A DNA stretch of 64,000 nt from Shimia sp. (GTDB lineage: Bacteria > Pseudomonadota > Alphaproteobacteria > Rhodobacterales > Rhodobacteraceae). The DNA lies in NCBI RefSeq assembly GCF_022448905.1, contig NZ_JAKVCW010000019.1, positions 1 to 64,000 of the forward strand, in the 5' to 3' direction. The translations under genes and the position numbers were made by a program. The notes below the pieces were generated by a model. That model worked only from the letters and a program-made list of their open reading frames with translations, did no database searches and had not been told where the DNA came from. Each line of letters starts with the position of its first letter. Position 1 is the stretch's first letter. Positions 44,702-53,873 of this stretch are shown here, in pieces.

Positions 44702-45265
44702 ATGGCCACACATCCAACCTTGAAACCGTTCAACTTCAAAAAATGGGTTGCGGAGAATGCGGACAAACTGCGCCCGCCGGTTGGCAATCAGCTATTGCAC
44801 AAGGAAGGCGACATGATTGTGATGGTGGTGGGCGGTCCCAACACCCGCGTCGATTTCCATGACGATCCGGTGGAGGAGTGGTTTTTCCAGCAAAAGGGCG
44901 ACATGATGCTCAAAATCGCGGATGGCGGCAAAATCTATGATGTGCCGGTGCGCGAAGGCGAAGTCTTTATGCTCCCCCCACATGTGCGCCACGCCCCGCA
45001 ACGGCCACAAGAAGGCTCTATTGGCATTGTGGTTGAGGCCCCGCGACAGCCCGGCATGAAAGAAGGGTTTGAGTGGTTCTGCTTCAACTGCGAAGGGCTG
45101 GTGCATCGGGAAGAAGTTGCGCTGGACGGCCCCGAAGGCATCGTGACCGCCCTGCCAAAAATCTACGACCGGTTCCACAACAGCATTGAAAACCGCACCT
45201 GCCCGTCCTGTGGCGAGGTGCATCCGGGCAAAGGCAAGCCGCCGGCGGAGTGGGTGCAGCTGTAG
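44702..45265 (+). CDS. nbaC: 3-hydroxyanthranilate 3,4-dioxygenase
   Basis: 187 residues of the cupin-type HAAO family. The active-site iron ligands are in VDFHDDPVEEWFFQ and HVRHAPQRP. A C-terminal rubredoxin-like iron site uses CFNCEG and CPSCGEVH. It opens 3-hydroxyanthranilate to 2-amino-3-carboxymuconate semialdehyde, which can cyclise to quinolinate (NAD route) or be decarboxylated and oxidised. The ATG follows GGAGGGTCAC. ACMS decarboxylase and aminomuconate deaminase genes are not in this window, so the route after this step is open. Confidence 0.95.
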   Translation: MATHPTLKPFNFKKWVAENADKLRPPVGNQLLHKEGDMIVMVVGGPNTRVDFHDDPVEEWFFQQKGDMMLKIADGGKIYDVPVREGEVFMLPPHVRHAPQRPQEGSIGIVVEAPRQPGMKEGFEWFCFNCEGLVHREEVALDGPEGIVTALPKIYDRFHNSIENRTCPSCGEVHPGKGKPPAEWVQL

Positions 45266-45346
45266 GCGGTTTTGAGCATTCGTTTCCACAACTGAGCCGG
45301 GCCCTGCAGCTTATCCAGCTTAAGTGGAGGCCAAATAGCTGCCGCG

Positions 45347-45660
45347 TTACTTCAGCAGCACGTGATACAGCCAGGGCACCGCAAACAACACCAGCACGAT
45401 GGCAACTCCGAGACCGCCTCGTATCAGACCAGCCGTCGCCCGCCCCCAAAGCGTGCCCCCGAACGCGACCATTGGAAAAAGGCCAGCCGCCAAGGTCAGT
45501 GAGGTCAGAAAGATCGAGCGCAACCGCTTTTACGCACCTGCTCAAGGGCTTCAAGGCGATCCGGAACCCCACGCTCCCGGCCAATTTGGTCCACCAATAA
45601 GATCGCATTCGAAGTCGGTTTGGCCCAGCTCCCGATCGACGCGAGCCCCCTCTCAGGTAA
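45347..45660 (-). pseudogene. Remnant of an RND (AcrB-type) efflux transporter C-terminus
   Basis: Read on the minus strand, SNAILLVDQIGRERGVPDRL followed, after a frameshift near 45510, by FLTSLTLAAGLFPMVAFGG and a final membrane segment IVLVLFAVPWLYHVLLK matches the last part of RND pumps. It ends with TAA at 45347-45349. The rest of a ~1000-residue pump is absent. It lies between the dioxygenase and DUF1289 genes and marks a deletion or insertion boundary. Confidence 0.7.
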
Positions 45661-45800
45661 ACTATGCCGGTCATGATAATGTCGACAGATGCGGCCCCGA
45701 GCGAGGCTTGCGAGAGCCGGCCTATCGACAATTCGTATCAGAGGGTTACATACAGCCTGTCATCCAGCAATCCGCTGCGCTTTTCCTAAGAGGTCCAGTG

Positions 45801-46055
45801 ATGAGCAAGAAAATCCCCTCCCCCTGCATCGACGTATGCAAGTTCCGTCGCGAAGGCCATTGCTTGGGGTGTTCGATGACCAAGAGCCAAAAGAAGCTCT
45901 TCAAGTCGATCAAGAAGCCAGATCAGCGAGAAGGCTTTGTTCAACTTTTGGTGTGTCAGCAGGCACAAATGGGCCGGTACACACATTGGGCACCGGCCTA
46001 TCGGAAGAAGCTCGACAAAAAGAAGGTCAGGGTAAATTTCCCGCTAACCAAATAG
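45801..46055 (+). CDS. DUF1289-domain protein
   Basis: 84 residues with the DUF1289 cysteine pattern at its N-terminus, SPCIDVCKFRREGHCLGC, which may bind metal, followed by a basic region. The ATG at 45801 follows AAGAGGTCC; a long upstream extension of the frame is antisense to the RND remnant and is not supported. It ends one base before the convergent dps stop. The function of the family is not established. Confidence 0.85.
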   Translation: MSKKIPSPCIDVCKFRREGHCLGCSMTKSQKKLFKSIKKPDQREGFVQLLVCQQAQMGRYTHWAPAYRKKLDKKKVRVNFPLTK

Positions 46056-46526
46056 TTAGCGCAGATGGGAACGCAGGAACCAGGCGAACTTTTCATGCAC
46101 TTGACCACGGCTAATGCACAGGTCTTCTGTCAGAGTATCACCGTGCTCAGCTGCCAATTCACCCGCACCGGCCAGCGTGGAGGCTAGCGTTTCTTGCGCC
46201 TCAAGCATGGCTTTGATCATGTCCTTATCGGTCGCGTCACCTTCGTGCTCGCTCACTTTGGAGCGCTTCAACATGCCAGCCAATGTGCCTTCGGCATGCG
46301 CGTCCAGCGCTTTGACACGTTCGGCCAGGTCATCTTGCGCTTCAAAATGGTCTTCGTAAATTTTCTGAAACAGGTCATGCAGCGGGCCGAAGGCCATACC
46401 TGTCACGTTCCAATGGAAGTTTTGCGCCAGCATGGTGGTTACGGCCGTTTCGGCAACAGACTGGTTCAACGCGTCTGCAATTGCCGCACGGGAGTCGGTG
46501 GTCAGATCAATAGCTGTCTGGGTCAT
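46056..46526 (-). CDS. dps: Dps-type ferritin-like DNA/iron-protection protein
   Basis: 156 residues. Ferroxidase-site residues are in NFHWNVTGMAFGPLHDLF and EDHFEAQDDLAERVKALD, the Dps signature. Dps dodecamers oxidise ferrous iron with hydrogen peroxide and store ferric iron, sometimes binding DNA. An ICE/Irr-type palindrome about 100 bases upstream and a TATAAA at 46593-46598 suggest iron-responsive control. It is convergent with the DUF1289 gene with no spacing. Confidence 0.93.
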   Translation of the reverse strand: MTQTAIDLTTDSRAAIADALNQSVAETAVTTMLAQNFHWNVTGMAFGPLHDLFQKIYEDHFEAQDDLAERVKALDAHAEGTLAGMLKRSKVSEHEGDATDKDMIKAMLEAQETLASTLAGAGELAAEHGDTLTEDLCISRGQVHEKFAWFLRSHLR

Positions 46527-46625
46527 TTTGAATACCTCGATACGTCCGTTCTTGGAAACCTTTGGGCGTACAATCGCCGCCCGCTACCCTTATTTATAGC
46601 ATCGGGAGAGAATTCCAACCACTTT

Positions 46626-46640
46626 TTAGAATTATTCTAA
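46626..46640. promoter_or_regulatory. Irr box (iron control element) upstream of dps
   Basis: TTAGAA-TTA-TTCTAA is a perfect palindrome matching the alphaproteobacterial ICE consensus TTAGAAnnnTTCTAA. It lies about 100 bases from the dps ATG and upstream of its TATAAA, and overlaps the stop codon of the neighbouring upstream gene. Confidence 0.7.
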
Positions 46641-47065
46641 GTCTGAGAAAATTGCTCGGATATCGACCGTATCAAAAAGGCGAAATTCCGCTGCGTCCAA
46701 AGCGGAACTCGTGACTTAATCAGGAACACAAAACTATCTTCGTCTCCACGTGCGAGTGTCTCAAACAAACGCCCCAGCCATGCTTCATCAAATGATATGT
46801 CATCGGTGTCTGGCTGAAAGAAGACCGGCCTTTTGCCGACGGCTTGTTTAAAGCCTCGAATCAGGATCTCCGCATGACGCATGTCTGCATTTGCAGGGTC
46901 AGCCAGTAACAAACCACAGGCTTCATTGAGGTCCATTCGCGCCGCAGACCGGCTTCGGCGAGCCACCATTCGTAGGTAGTTCACCAACAGAAGTGATTGC
47001 TCCGGCAGCCGTTTTACGGGCGTCGGTGTCAAACCATCGGGATTTGCTAGCTGAATTGCTTGCAT
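46637..47065 (-). CDS. Conserved protein of unknown function
   Basis: 142 residues, alpha-helical and soluble, with RPVFFQPDTDDISFDEAWLG and a helical C-terminus LWTQRNFAFLIRSISEQF. I do not recognise a family. Its TAG stop lies inside the Irr box of dps, 111 bases before the dps start, so it is tightly packed but probably not cotranscribed as one message. No signal peptide or membrane segment is seen. Confidence 0.65.
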   Translation of the reverse strand: MQAIQLANPDGLTPTPVKRLPEQSLLLVNYLRMVARRSRSAARMDLNEACGLLLADPANADMRHAEILIRGFKQAVGKRPVFFQPDTDDISFDEAWLGRLFETLARGDEDSFVFLIKSRVPLWTQRNFAFLIRSISEQFSQT

Positions 47066-47233
47066 CTTCGGGTCTCGCTACCTGTGAACGGTCTTAATCG
47101 CTCATATGGCACAATTTAAGAATCCTGACAATAATACTTGGTTAAAAGGCCGGAGCAAGCCTCAGCTGCCTAAAGAAGAACACGTCTTCGTTAGCCAGCC
47201 GCAGCACTTGCCTTCCACCGACAGCAGCGCAGA

Positions 47234-48526
47234 TCATTCCCCTTTGACGTCTTCGCGTCGATCCGCTGCCATGCCCTCTTTGCGCAAGAAAACTAGAGCT
47301 GCGCTGGTCACAACCGCAGCGGACAACAGGTACAAAGCCGAGGCCCAAAGGCCAAATTTCCAAGCGGCGAACAGGCCAACCAACGGCGCAAAGGCTGCCC
47401 CCAGTATCCAAGACAGGTTTGTGGCCAGGGCGGAGCCTGAATAGCGGTACTCCGGCGCAAACCTGTTTGGCACGATTGAGCTGGACTGGCCGTAAGACAA
47501 ACCCAGCAAAACAAAGCCAAGAAGAATGTAAATTGCAGGGTGCGTGTTCAGCCAGGTGATACCAACGCAAAGCACCGGCACCATTGCACAGCTGATCCAG
47601 AGGACAACTCGATTGGAAAACCTGTCCGCAAGCACGCCCGACAGAATCACCGCGCCAATAGCCACTGTGCCGCCGATCAACTCCAGCATGAGAATGTGGG
47701 TCACATCACCACTACCAAGCAACAGCGTGTAACTGAGCGGGAACACCGTAACCATGTGAAACAGCGCATAGCTGGCCAATGGCAACAAAGCTGACAGAAC
47801 AATTGTACGGCCTTCATCCTGCAAAAGGCCCTTCAACGGTGCCGATTTCAGTTGCGTGTCATCATCACTGCCAAAATTGGTGGTCATAAGACGTAGGCGT
47901 GCAAAAAGAGCCACAACATTGACCGCAAGCACCGCAAAGAAGGCAAACCGCCAACCGTAGCTCAGGAATTCTTCTTCTGTCAGAAAGCCAGTGAGCACAT
48001 AAAACAATGCCGCAGCCACACAAAACCCAATGGGTCCGCCAAGCTGTGGCACCATGGAATAGATACCCTCTTTACCCTTTGGCGCCGCAGATTTGAGCTG
48101 CAACGTGATTCCATCCCAGGCTCCGCCAAGTCCGAGACCTTGCACGAAACGTAAAATGCCCAGACTGATGGGGGCCAGCAGGCCAATCTCGCCATACCCT
48201 GGCAGCAGTCCAATCGCGACGGTGGACACCCCCAACACCATAAGCGCCAAAGTAATCTTGGCCGGGCGCCCGATTTTTCTCTGAATCCAGCGGCTTGCAA
48301 GACTGGCGATCGGACGTGCCAGGAAGGCCAAAGAGAAAAGCGCAAACGACCAGAGCGTGCCTGTCACCGGATCAAGATGCGGGAAAAACACCGTGGGGAA
48401 CACCAAAGCCGAAGCAATGGCATAAACAAAAAAGCCAAAGAAATCGGTGACCCGCGCCATCACCACAGTGGTGATCACATCATCGATTGTTACGTGTTGT
48501 ACCGTTGGGCTGCTGGAACTCGCCAT
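47234..48526 (-). CDS. MFS transporter of the metabolite:H+ symporter (MHS) type
   Basis: 430 residues with twelve membrane segments. Family motifs are RWIQRKIGRPAKITLALMVL after helix 2-3, LRFVQGLGLGGAWDGITLQL and VLADRFSNRVVLW. These are typical of MHS transporters that import organic acids, betaines or related compounds with protons. The ATG at 48526 has an AGGAGA ribosome site; the longer frame upstream overlaps the divergent cyoA promoter. Substrate unknown. Confidence 0.88.
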   Translation of the reverse strand: MASSSSPTVQHVTIDDVITTVVMARVTDFFGFFVYAIASALVFPTVFFPHLDPVTGTLWSFALFSLAFLARPIASLASRWIQRKIGRPAKITLALMVLGVSTVAIGLLPGYGEIGLLAPISLGILRFVQGLGLGGAWDGITLQLKSAAPKGKEGIYSMVPQLGGPIGFCVAAALFYVLTGFLTEEEFLSYGWRFAFFAVLAVNVVALFARLRLMTTNFGSDDDTQLKSAPLKGLLQDEGRTIVLSALLPLASYALFHMVTVFPLSYTLLLGSGDVTHILMLELIGGTVAIGAVILSGVLADRFSNRVVLWISCAMVPVLCVGITWLNTHPAIYILLGFVLLGLSYGQSSSIVPNRFAPEYRYSGSALATNLSWILGAAFAPLVGLFAAWKFGLWASALYLLSAAVVTSAALVFLRKEGMAADRREDVKGE

Positions 48527-48720
48527 GTCGCATTCTCCTGTCATTTGGGAATACCTGGCTGCGTTTTTTGAGGGGACAAAAAATCGTGGGCGAGGGCAAT
48601 TGTCGCATTGCAGCATCTTGTGTCCAAAGTCCACAGGCTTTATGCCGCAACTGCGAGGTATCGGTTCAGTAGCAACCTGCCCTACCCAGCAAAATCCTGA
48701 ACAATAAAGCACGGTTTGCC

Positions 48721-49806
48721 ATGTGGGTCTTTCGCATTGGGCTATCTCTAGCCCTGTTCTTCAGTCTGTCCGGTTGTAATTTGGTGGTTCTGTCTCCCTC
48801 AGGAGACATCGCTGCGCAGCAAGGCGACTTGATCGTCTATGCCACGGTATTGATGTTGATCGTCATCATTCCCGTAACGGCACTGACGATCTTTTTTGCC
48901 CTGCACTACAAACAGTCCAACGAGGACGCGGCTTATGAGCCGGAGTGGGATCACTCCGTCAGCCTGGAAATCGTGGTCTGGGCTGTGCCGCTGGCAATCA
49001 TCATTTGTCTCGCCGGTCTCACTTGGGTCGCCACCCATCGGCTCGAGCCTTATGATGACCTCAAAAGGATTTCTGAAGACACACAAATCGACCCCAATGT
49101 GACCCCGCTAGAGGTGCAGGTGGTGGCAATGGATTGGAAATGGCTCTTCTTGTATCCAGAATTCGGCATCGCCACCGTGAATGAGGCCGCCGCAATTGTG
49201 GACCGGCCCGTAGAATGGAAAATCACGTCCGCAACCGTGATGAATGCCTTCTACATCCCTGAAATGGCCGGCATGATCTACGCCATGGCTGGCATGCAAA
49301 CCGAGTTGAACGCGGTGATCAATGCCCCGGGGGTCTACGAAGGCTTTTCCGCCAACTATTCCGGCAACGGATTCTCCGACATGCGTTTTGATTTTCACGC
49401 ATTGGATGAAGCTGGATTTGAAGCCTGGGTGAAGGAAGTCAAAGACGCGCCAAATACCCTGGATCAACACAGCTATACCGAACTGCAAGTTCCCACCACG
49501 GCGCATGATGTCACCTATTTCGGCACCACCGAAGACGGCATTTGGGACAAAATTTTGAACATGTGCGCCGGCACTAACGAACTTTGCCTAAACGACATGA
49601 AGATGGTGGACGCTCTGGGCGGCGGCGGTTTGGATGGTCTGTACAACCGCGAATTGTTCCGCGGACTGTGCTCTGCAGATGATCCAGAAAGCCTGTTCCT
49701 GTTGTTGAAACCGGAACATGACCCCCACAAAGGTGAGATCCTCTCCGCAGTGAACCACCTCCCCGCACTTCCTCTTGCACAATCACAGCCCGAGGCGCAA
49801 AACTGA
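48721..49806 (+). CDS. cyoA: Cytochrome bo3 quinol oxidase subunit II
   Basis: 361 residues. An N-terminal lipoprotein signal (FFSLSGC) and two membrane helices precede a periplasmic cupredoxin-like domain ([20 protein letters not shown]). The CuA-binding cysteines of cytochrome c oxidases are absent, so electrons come from quinol. The C-terminal ~90 residues ([16 protein letters not shown]) are an extension found in alphaproteobacterial CyoA. It overlaps cyoB by one base and is transcribed divergently from the MFS gene. Confidence 0.95.
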   Translation: MWVFRIGLSLALFFSLSGCNLVVLSPSGDIAAQQGDLIVYATVLMLIVIIPVTALTIFFALHYKQSNEDAAYEPEWDHSVSLEIVVWAVPLAIIICLAGLTWVATHRLEPYDDLKRISEDTQIDPNVTPLEVQVVAMDWKWLFLYPEFGIATVNEAAAIVDRPVEWKITSATVMNAFYIPEMAGMIYAMAGMQTELNAVINAPGVYEGFSANYSGNGFSDMRFDFHALDEAGFEAWVKEVKDAPNTLDQHSYTELQVPTTAHDVTYFGTTEDGIWDKILNMCAGTNELCLNDMKMVDALGGGGLDGLYNRELFRGLCSADDPESLFLLLKPEHDPHKGEILSAVNHLPALPLAQSQPEAQN

Positions 49807-51839
49807 TGGCATCCCCTACCGCATCCACCGCAGCCCATGGCGCAGACGCTGTGAACACAACCCATTGGTTCTGGGGCAAACTGGGATGGGACATCTTCCC
49901 CTTCTATGACCCGATCATCTTGGGCACCTTCATCGGCACCTGCCTGCTCGGCGTCGCCGTTGTTGGGGCAATCACGTACTTCCGCCTTTGGGGCTATTTG
50001 TGGAAAGAGTGGTTCACCTCCATCGACCACAAGAAAATTGGCATCATGTATATGATCCTTGGAGTCATCATGCTGGTGCGCGGCTTTGCCGATGCATTGC
50101 TCATGCGCTTGCATCAGGCGCTGGCCTCTGCCGGATACGTTGGTTTCCTCCCTGCCTATCACTATGATCAGGTCTTCACGGTGCATGGCGTGATCATGAT
50201 TTTCTTCGTGGCCATGCCCTTTGTCACTGGCTTCATGAACTATGTGATGCCACTGCAAATCGGCGCGCGTGACGTGGCATTCCCGTTCCTCAACAATTTC
50301 AGCTTCTGGCTGACCGTTTCTGGCGCCGTGCTGATTATGATCTCCTTGTTTGTCGGCGAATTTGCCGCCACAGGATGGCTGGCCTATCCCCCGCTGTCTG
50401 GGCTCACCTTCAGCCCGGGCGTGGGCATGGACTACTACCTCTGGTCGCTCAACATCGCCGGGATCGGGACAACACTTTCCGGCATCAACCTTGTTGTTAC
50501 CCTCGTTAAAATGCGCGCGCCGGGCATGACCTGGATGAAAATGCCTGTGTTCTGCTGGACCACGCTCTGTACCAACGTGCTGATTGTGGCCACTTTCCCT
50601 GTTCTCAGCGCCACGCTCGCTTTGCTCACCGCAGATCGGTATCTGGGCACCCATTTCTTCACCAATGAAATGGGCGGCAACCCGATGATGTATGTGAACC
50701 TCATCTGGATTTGGGGCCACCCGGAAGTCTACATCCTGACCTTGCCAATTTTTGGCATCTACTCTGAGATTGTGCCCACCTTCTGCAAAAAGCGCCTGTT
50801 TGGTTACACATCCATGGTCTACGCGACCTGCGTGATCATGATCCTGAGCTACATCGTGTGGCTGCACCACTTCTTTACGATGGGCGCCGGTGCTGATGTG
50901 AACTCATTCTTTGGCATCACCACGATGATCATCTCGATCCCGACAGGGGCGAAGCTCTTCAACTGGCTGTTCACCATGTATAAGGGCCGCATTCACTATG
51001 AATTGCCCATGCTGTGGACCGTCGCCTTCATGCTGACTTTTGTGGTTGGCGGAATGACCGGCGTGCTGCTGGCGGTGCCGCCCGCCGACTATGTGCTGCA
51101 CAACTCTCTGTTCCTCGTGGCGCATTTCCACAACGTCATCATCGGCGGTGTTGTCTTTGGCATCTTTGCGGGCATCAACTACTGGTGGCCTAAAGCATTC
51201 GGCTTCAAACTGCACCGCGGCTGGGGTCTTGTCAGCTTCTGGGGCTGGGTGGTTGGCTTCTGGTTTGCCTTTATGCCTCTCTACATCCTCGGTCTGATGG
51301 GCGTCACCCGCCGCCTGAGCCAGTTTGAGGACACCTTCTACGGTATCTACTTCCTGATTGCCCTCGTCGGCGCTTTGATGATCGGTGTGGGCGTGCTCGC
51401 CTTTGTCATGCAAATCGTGGTCAGCATCTGGAAACGCGAAGAGCTCAAAGTGGGCGACGACCCTTGGGGCGGACGCACCTTGGAGTGGTCCACTACCTCT
51501 CCGCCGCCCTACTATAACTTTGCCTTCAGCCCGCGTGTCTATGAACTCGACAGCTGGCATCACATGAAGACAGAAGGCGCAGCGCGCCCAACCAAAGGCT
51601 TCGTCCCGATCCACATGCCGCACTACACCTCAAGTGGCATTGTCATCTCAGGCTTTATGACCGTGATGGGATTTGCTTTGATCTGGCACGTCTGGTGGCT
51701 TGCCGCACTGACCTTCTTTGCTTCGCTGGTCTGGGGCATCGCCCACACCTTCAATTACAACCGCGACTACTATGTGCCCGCTGAAGAAGTGCGCGCAATT
51801 GAGGCCGCGGGCAACACCTCTATCCCAGCAGCGGAGTAA
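49806..51839 (+). CDS. cyoB: Cytochrome bo3 quinol oxidase subunit I
   Basis: 677 residues with about fifteen membrane helices. It contains the haem and copper ligands in [14 protein letters not shown], the cross-linked His-Tyr in [14 protein letters not shown], the adjacent HH pair in [12 protein letters not shown], and the haem ligands in [11 protein letters not shown]. It is the catalytic proton-pumping subunit that reduces oxygen to water. It has the extra N- and C-terminal helices of bo3 enzymes. The start overlaps the cyoA stop (TGATG). Confidence 0.97.
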   Translation: MASPTASTAAHGADAVNTTHWFWGKLGWDIFPFYDPIILGTFIGTCLLGVAVVGAITYFRLWGYLWKEWFTSIDHKKIGIMYMILGVIMLVRGFADALLMRLHQALASAGYVGFLPAYHYDQVFTVHGVIMIFFVAMPFVTGFMNYVMPLQIGARDVAFPFLNNFSFWLTVSGAVLIMISLFVGEFAATGWLAYPPLSGLTFSPGVGMDYYLWSLNIAGIGTTLSGINLVVTLVKMRAPGMTWMKMPVFCWTTLCTNVLIVATFPVLSATLALLTADRYLGTHFFTNEMGGNPMMYVNLIWIWGHPEVYILTLPIFGIYSEIVPTFCKKRLFGYTSMVYATCVIMILSYIVWLHHFFTMGAGADVNSFFGITTMIISIPTGAKLFNWLFTMYKGRIHYELPMLWTVAFMLTFVVGGMTGVLLAVPPADYVLHNSLFLVAHFHNVIIGGVVFGIFAGINYWWPKAFGFKLHRGWGLVSFWGWVVGFWFAFMPLYILGLMGVTRRLSQFEDTFYGIYFLIALVGALMIGVGVLAFVMQIVVSIWKREELKVGDDPWGGRTLEWSTTSPPPYYNFAFSPRVYELDSWHHMKTEGAARPTKGFVPIHMPHYTSSGIVISGFMTVMGFALIWHVWWLAALTFFASLVWGIAHTFNYNRDYYVPAEEVRAIEAAGNTSIPAAE

Positions 51840-51843
51840 TCCC

Positions 51844-52506
51844 ATGACAGCTTCACTTGCAGGCCCGGCCCCGGAAGGCGGCTACCAGTTTTATGTCACC
51901 GAAGACCCACATCATCATGAGGGTCACGATGATCATGACGAACATCACCATGAAACCGGCACCAGGCTGGGTTTCTGGATCTACCTGATGAGCGATTGCC
52001 TGATCTTTGGTATCTTGTTCGCCGTTCACGCAGTGCTTGGCACCAGCTACGCCGCAGGCCCGTCACCTGCGGATCTGTTTGAAATTGACAAAATCCTATT
52101 GTCGACTTTCTTCCTGCTGTTCTCTTCGATCACCTACGGCTTTGCCGTGATCAACATGCAACAGGACAAACAGCGCGCCATGATGCTCTGGCTGATTGTA
52201 ACGGGCCTGTTTGGTGGCGCCTTCCTGGTGATGGAGGTGTTGGAATTCCAACACCTCTGGCATCTTGGCGCAGGTCCAGGCGCAAGCGCGTTCCTCTCGT
52301 CTTTCTGGATCTTGGTGGGCACACACGGCCTGCACGTCACATGCGGCTCCATCTGGTTGGTGGTGCTTTTGGTGCAGGTGCAAATGCACGGCCTGACCCA
52401 TGAAAACAAACGCCGGATCATGTGCCTGTCACTGTTTTGGCACTTCCTCGACCTGATCTGGATCGGTGTTTTCTCCTTTGTCTATCTCACCGGGGTGTTG
52501 CTATGA
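51844..52506 (+). CDS. cyoC: Cytochrome bo3 quinol oxidase subunit III
   Basis: 220 residues with five membrane helices and the subunit III pattern FWIYLMSDCLIFGILFAVHA and LVGTHGLHVTCGSIW. The N-terminal ~40 residues are unusually rich in His and acidic residues (HHHEGHDDHDEHHHE), which could bind copper or other metal. The ATG at 51844 is four bases after the cyoB stop. The gene overlaps cyoD as ATGA. Confidence 0.95.
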   Translation: MTASLAGPAPEGGYQFYVTEDPHHHEGHDDHDEHHHETGTRLGFWIYLMSDCLIFGILFAVHAVLGTSYAAGPSPADLFEIDKILLSTFFLLFSSITYGFAVINMQQDKQRAMMLWLIVTGLFGGAFLVMEVLEFQHLWHLGAGPGASAFLSSFWILVGTHGLHVTCGSIWLVVLLVQVQMHGLTHENKRRIMCLSLFWHFLDLIWIGVFSFVYLTGVLL

Positions 52507-52865
52507 GCGCGCAAGAGCACGGCCATGACTCGCATGGTTCTTACAAATCCTACATCATTGGTTTCGCCTTATCGGTTCTGCTGACGGTGGTGCCGTTCTG
52601 GATCGTCATGGCAGACGTGAAGGTCAGCTTGAGCATCGCTCTGCTGATCATTTTTGGCCTCGGCGCGATCCAGATCCTTGTGCATGTGCACTACTTCCTA
52701 CACGTCACTGTTGGCGCGGAGGACGGCTGGCAAGCCATGTCGCTGGTGTTCACCGCTATTTTGCTGGTGATCATCCTGGCAGGCTCGATCTGGGTCATGG
52801 TGCATCTGCACGAGAATATGATGCCGGCTCATGAGCAAATCGAGCGGGTTCGCAACCTGCCATGA
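52503..52865 (+). CDS. cyoD: Cytochrome bo3 quinol oxidase subunit IV
   Basis: 120 residues with three membrane helices and the CyoD motif QILVHVHYFLHVT. The N-terminus again carries several histidines (EHGHDSHG). It assists assembly of the copper centre. Translation is coupled by ATGA overlaps to cyoC and to the SURF1 gene. Confidence 0.94.
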   Translation: MSAQEHGHDSHGSYKSYIIGFALSVLLTVVPFWIVMADVKVSLSIALLIIFGLGAIQILVHVHYFLHVTVGAEDGWQAMSLVFTAILLVIILAGSIWVMVHLHENMMPAHEQIERVRNLP

Positions 52866-53584
52866 GTGAGCACAGCGCACAGTCACCGACGTTTTCTGCA
52901 CGTCCAGTTTGGGTCGACTGTGTGCTGTTGGCACTCTCAGCAGTCATCATCGTGACGTTGGTTGCGCTGGGAAATTGGCAAATGCGCCGCTTGACGTGGA
53001 AGCTCGATTTGATCGAGGCGGTAGAGACCCGCGCCTTTGCACCACCTGTAGCGGCGCCAAACACGGGCGCTGTTTTGGAATATCAAAGAGTTTATCTCGA
53101 AGGGACGTATCTGCATGACGACAGCCTGCGGATCAAAGCCGTCACAGACCTGGGGCCGGGGTATTGGCTGCTCACTCCGCTAGATGGAAGCGAACACATC
53201 ACCTGGGTCAACCGGGGGTTTTTGCCTACCGGTTTGGATGGCGGACGGATCACGCAGCCCACTGGACCACAGAGAGTTGAAGGGCTTTTGCGTCTGCCCA
53301 AGTCCAAAGGTACTTGGCTCGAAAAGAATGATCCAGGCGCCGGACGTTGGTTCTCGGCGGATCTACAGGCCATGAACCACACTATAGGTTTACCAGCCCG
53401 TACCAGTTACTTCGTAGACGCAGACCACACGGACGTTTCACCCACATGGCCGCGGGGAGGGCTTACCCAAGTGTCATTTCGTAACAACCATTTAAGCTAT
53501 GCATTGACTTGGTACGCAATGGCGTTGCTGTTGGCGGCAATGATCAGCTTTGTGATTTATCAAAGAGTGAACCCGGATCTGTAA
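52862..53584 (+). CDS. SURF1-family haem-copper oxidase assembly protein
   Basis: 240 residues with a membrane helix at each end (CVLLALSAVIIVTLVALGNW and YAMALLLAAMISFVIYQR). Between them is the periplasmic SURF1 domain with VYLEGTYLHDDSLRI, WLLTPLDG, VNRGFLPTG and the PTWPRGG signature. SURF1 proteins help insert haem into subunit I. Here it closes the cyo operon where cyoE is often found; no cyoE is in the window, so haem O synthase must be elsewhere. Confidence 0.92.
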   Translation: MSEHSAQSPTFSARPVWVDCVLLALSAVIIVTLVALGNWQMRRLTWKLDLIEAVETRAFAPPVAAPNTGAVLEYQRVYLEGTYLHDDSLRIKAVTDLGPGYWLLTPLDGSEHITWVNRGFLPTGLDGGRITQPTGPQRVEGLLRLPKSKGTWLEKNDPGAGRWFSADLQAMNHTIGLPARTSYFVDADHTDVSPTWPRGGLTQVSFRNNHLSYALTWYAMALLLAAMISFVIYQRVNPDL

Positions 53585-53873
53585 CTGCCTTCATTGCCCC
53601 TTTCAGGACGATCAGACTTAGCCCACATGCAAATAGTCCGCGCCTGACAGCTGGAACTCCGGTTGCAAGGCAGGATCAAATAGCCAATAGGTAGCGGTCG
53701 CCTCTACCCCGACCGATCTCCCCGGACACAAACGTACTTCGACTGCGGCTCGAACCCTTATTGTAATGTTGAGCCATCAGCGCTACTCCAAAAGGGCTAG
53801 GTCACACTCCAGCTTTGATGCACCCGGCACTAACCAGGATTGGTGCCTCTCAGTATTATAACCGGAGGCTTTT

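Noticed and set aside
45399-45800. N-terminal extension of the DUF1289 frame
   Set aside because: It is antisense to the RND remnant and the ATG at 45801 has its own ribosome site and full domain.
53585-53873. GGTTCGAGCC-like sequence on the minus strand suggesting a tRNA
   Set aside because: No acceptor stem or anticodon arm could be formed around it.
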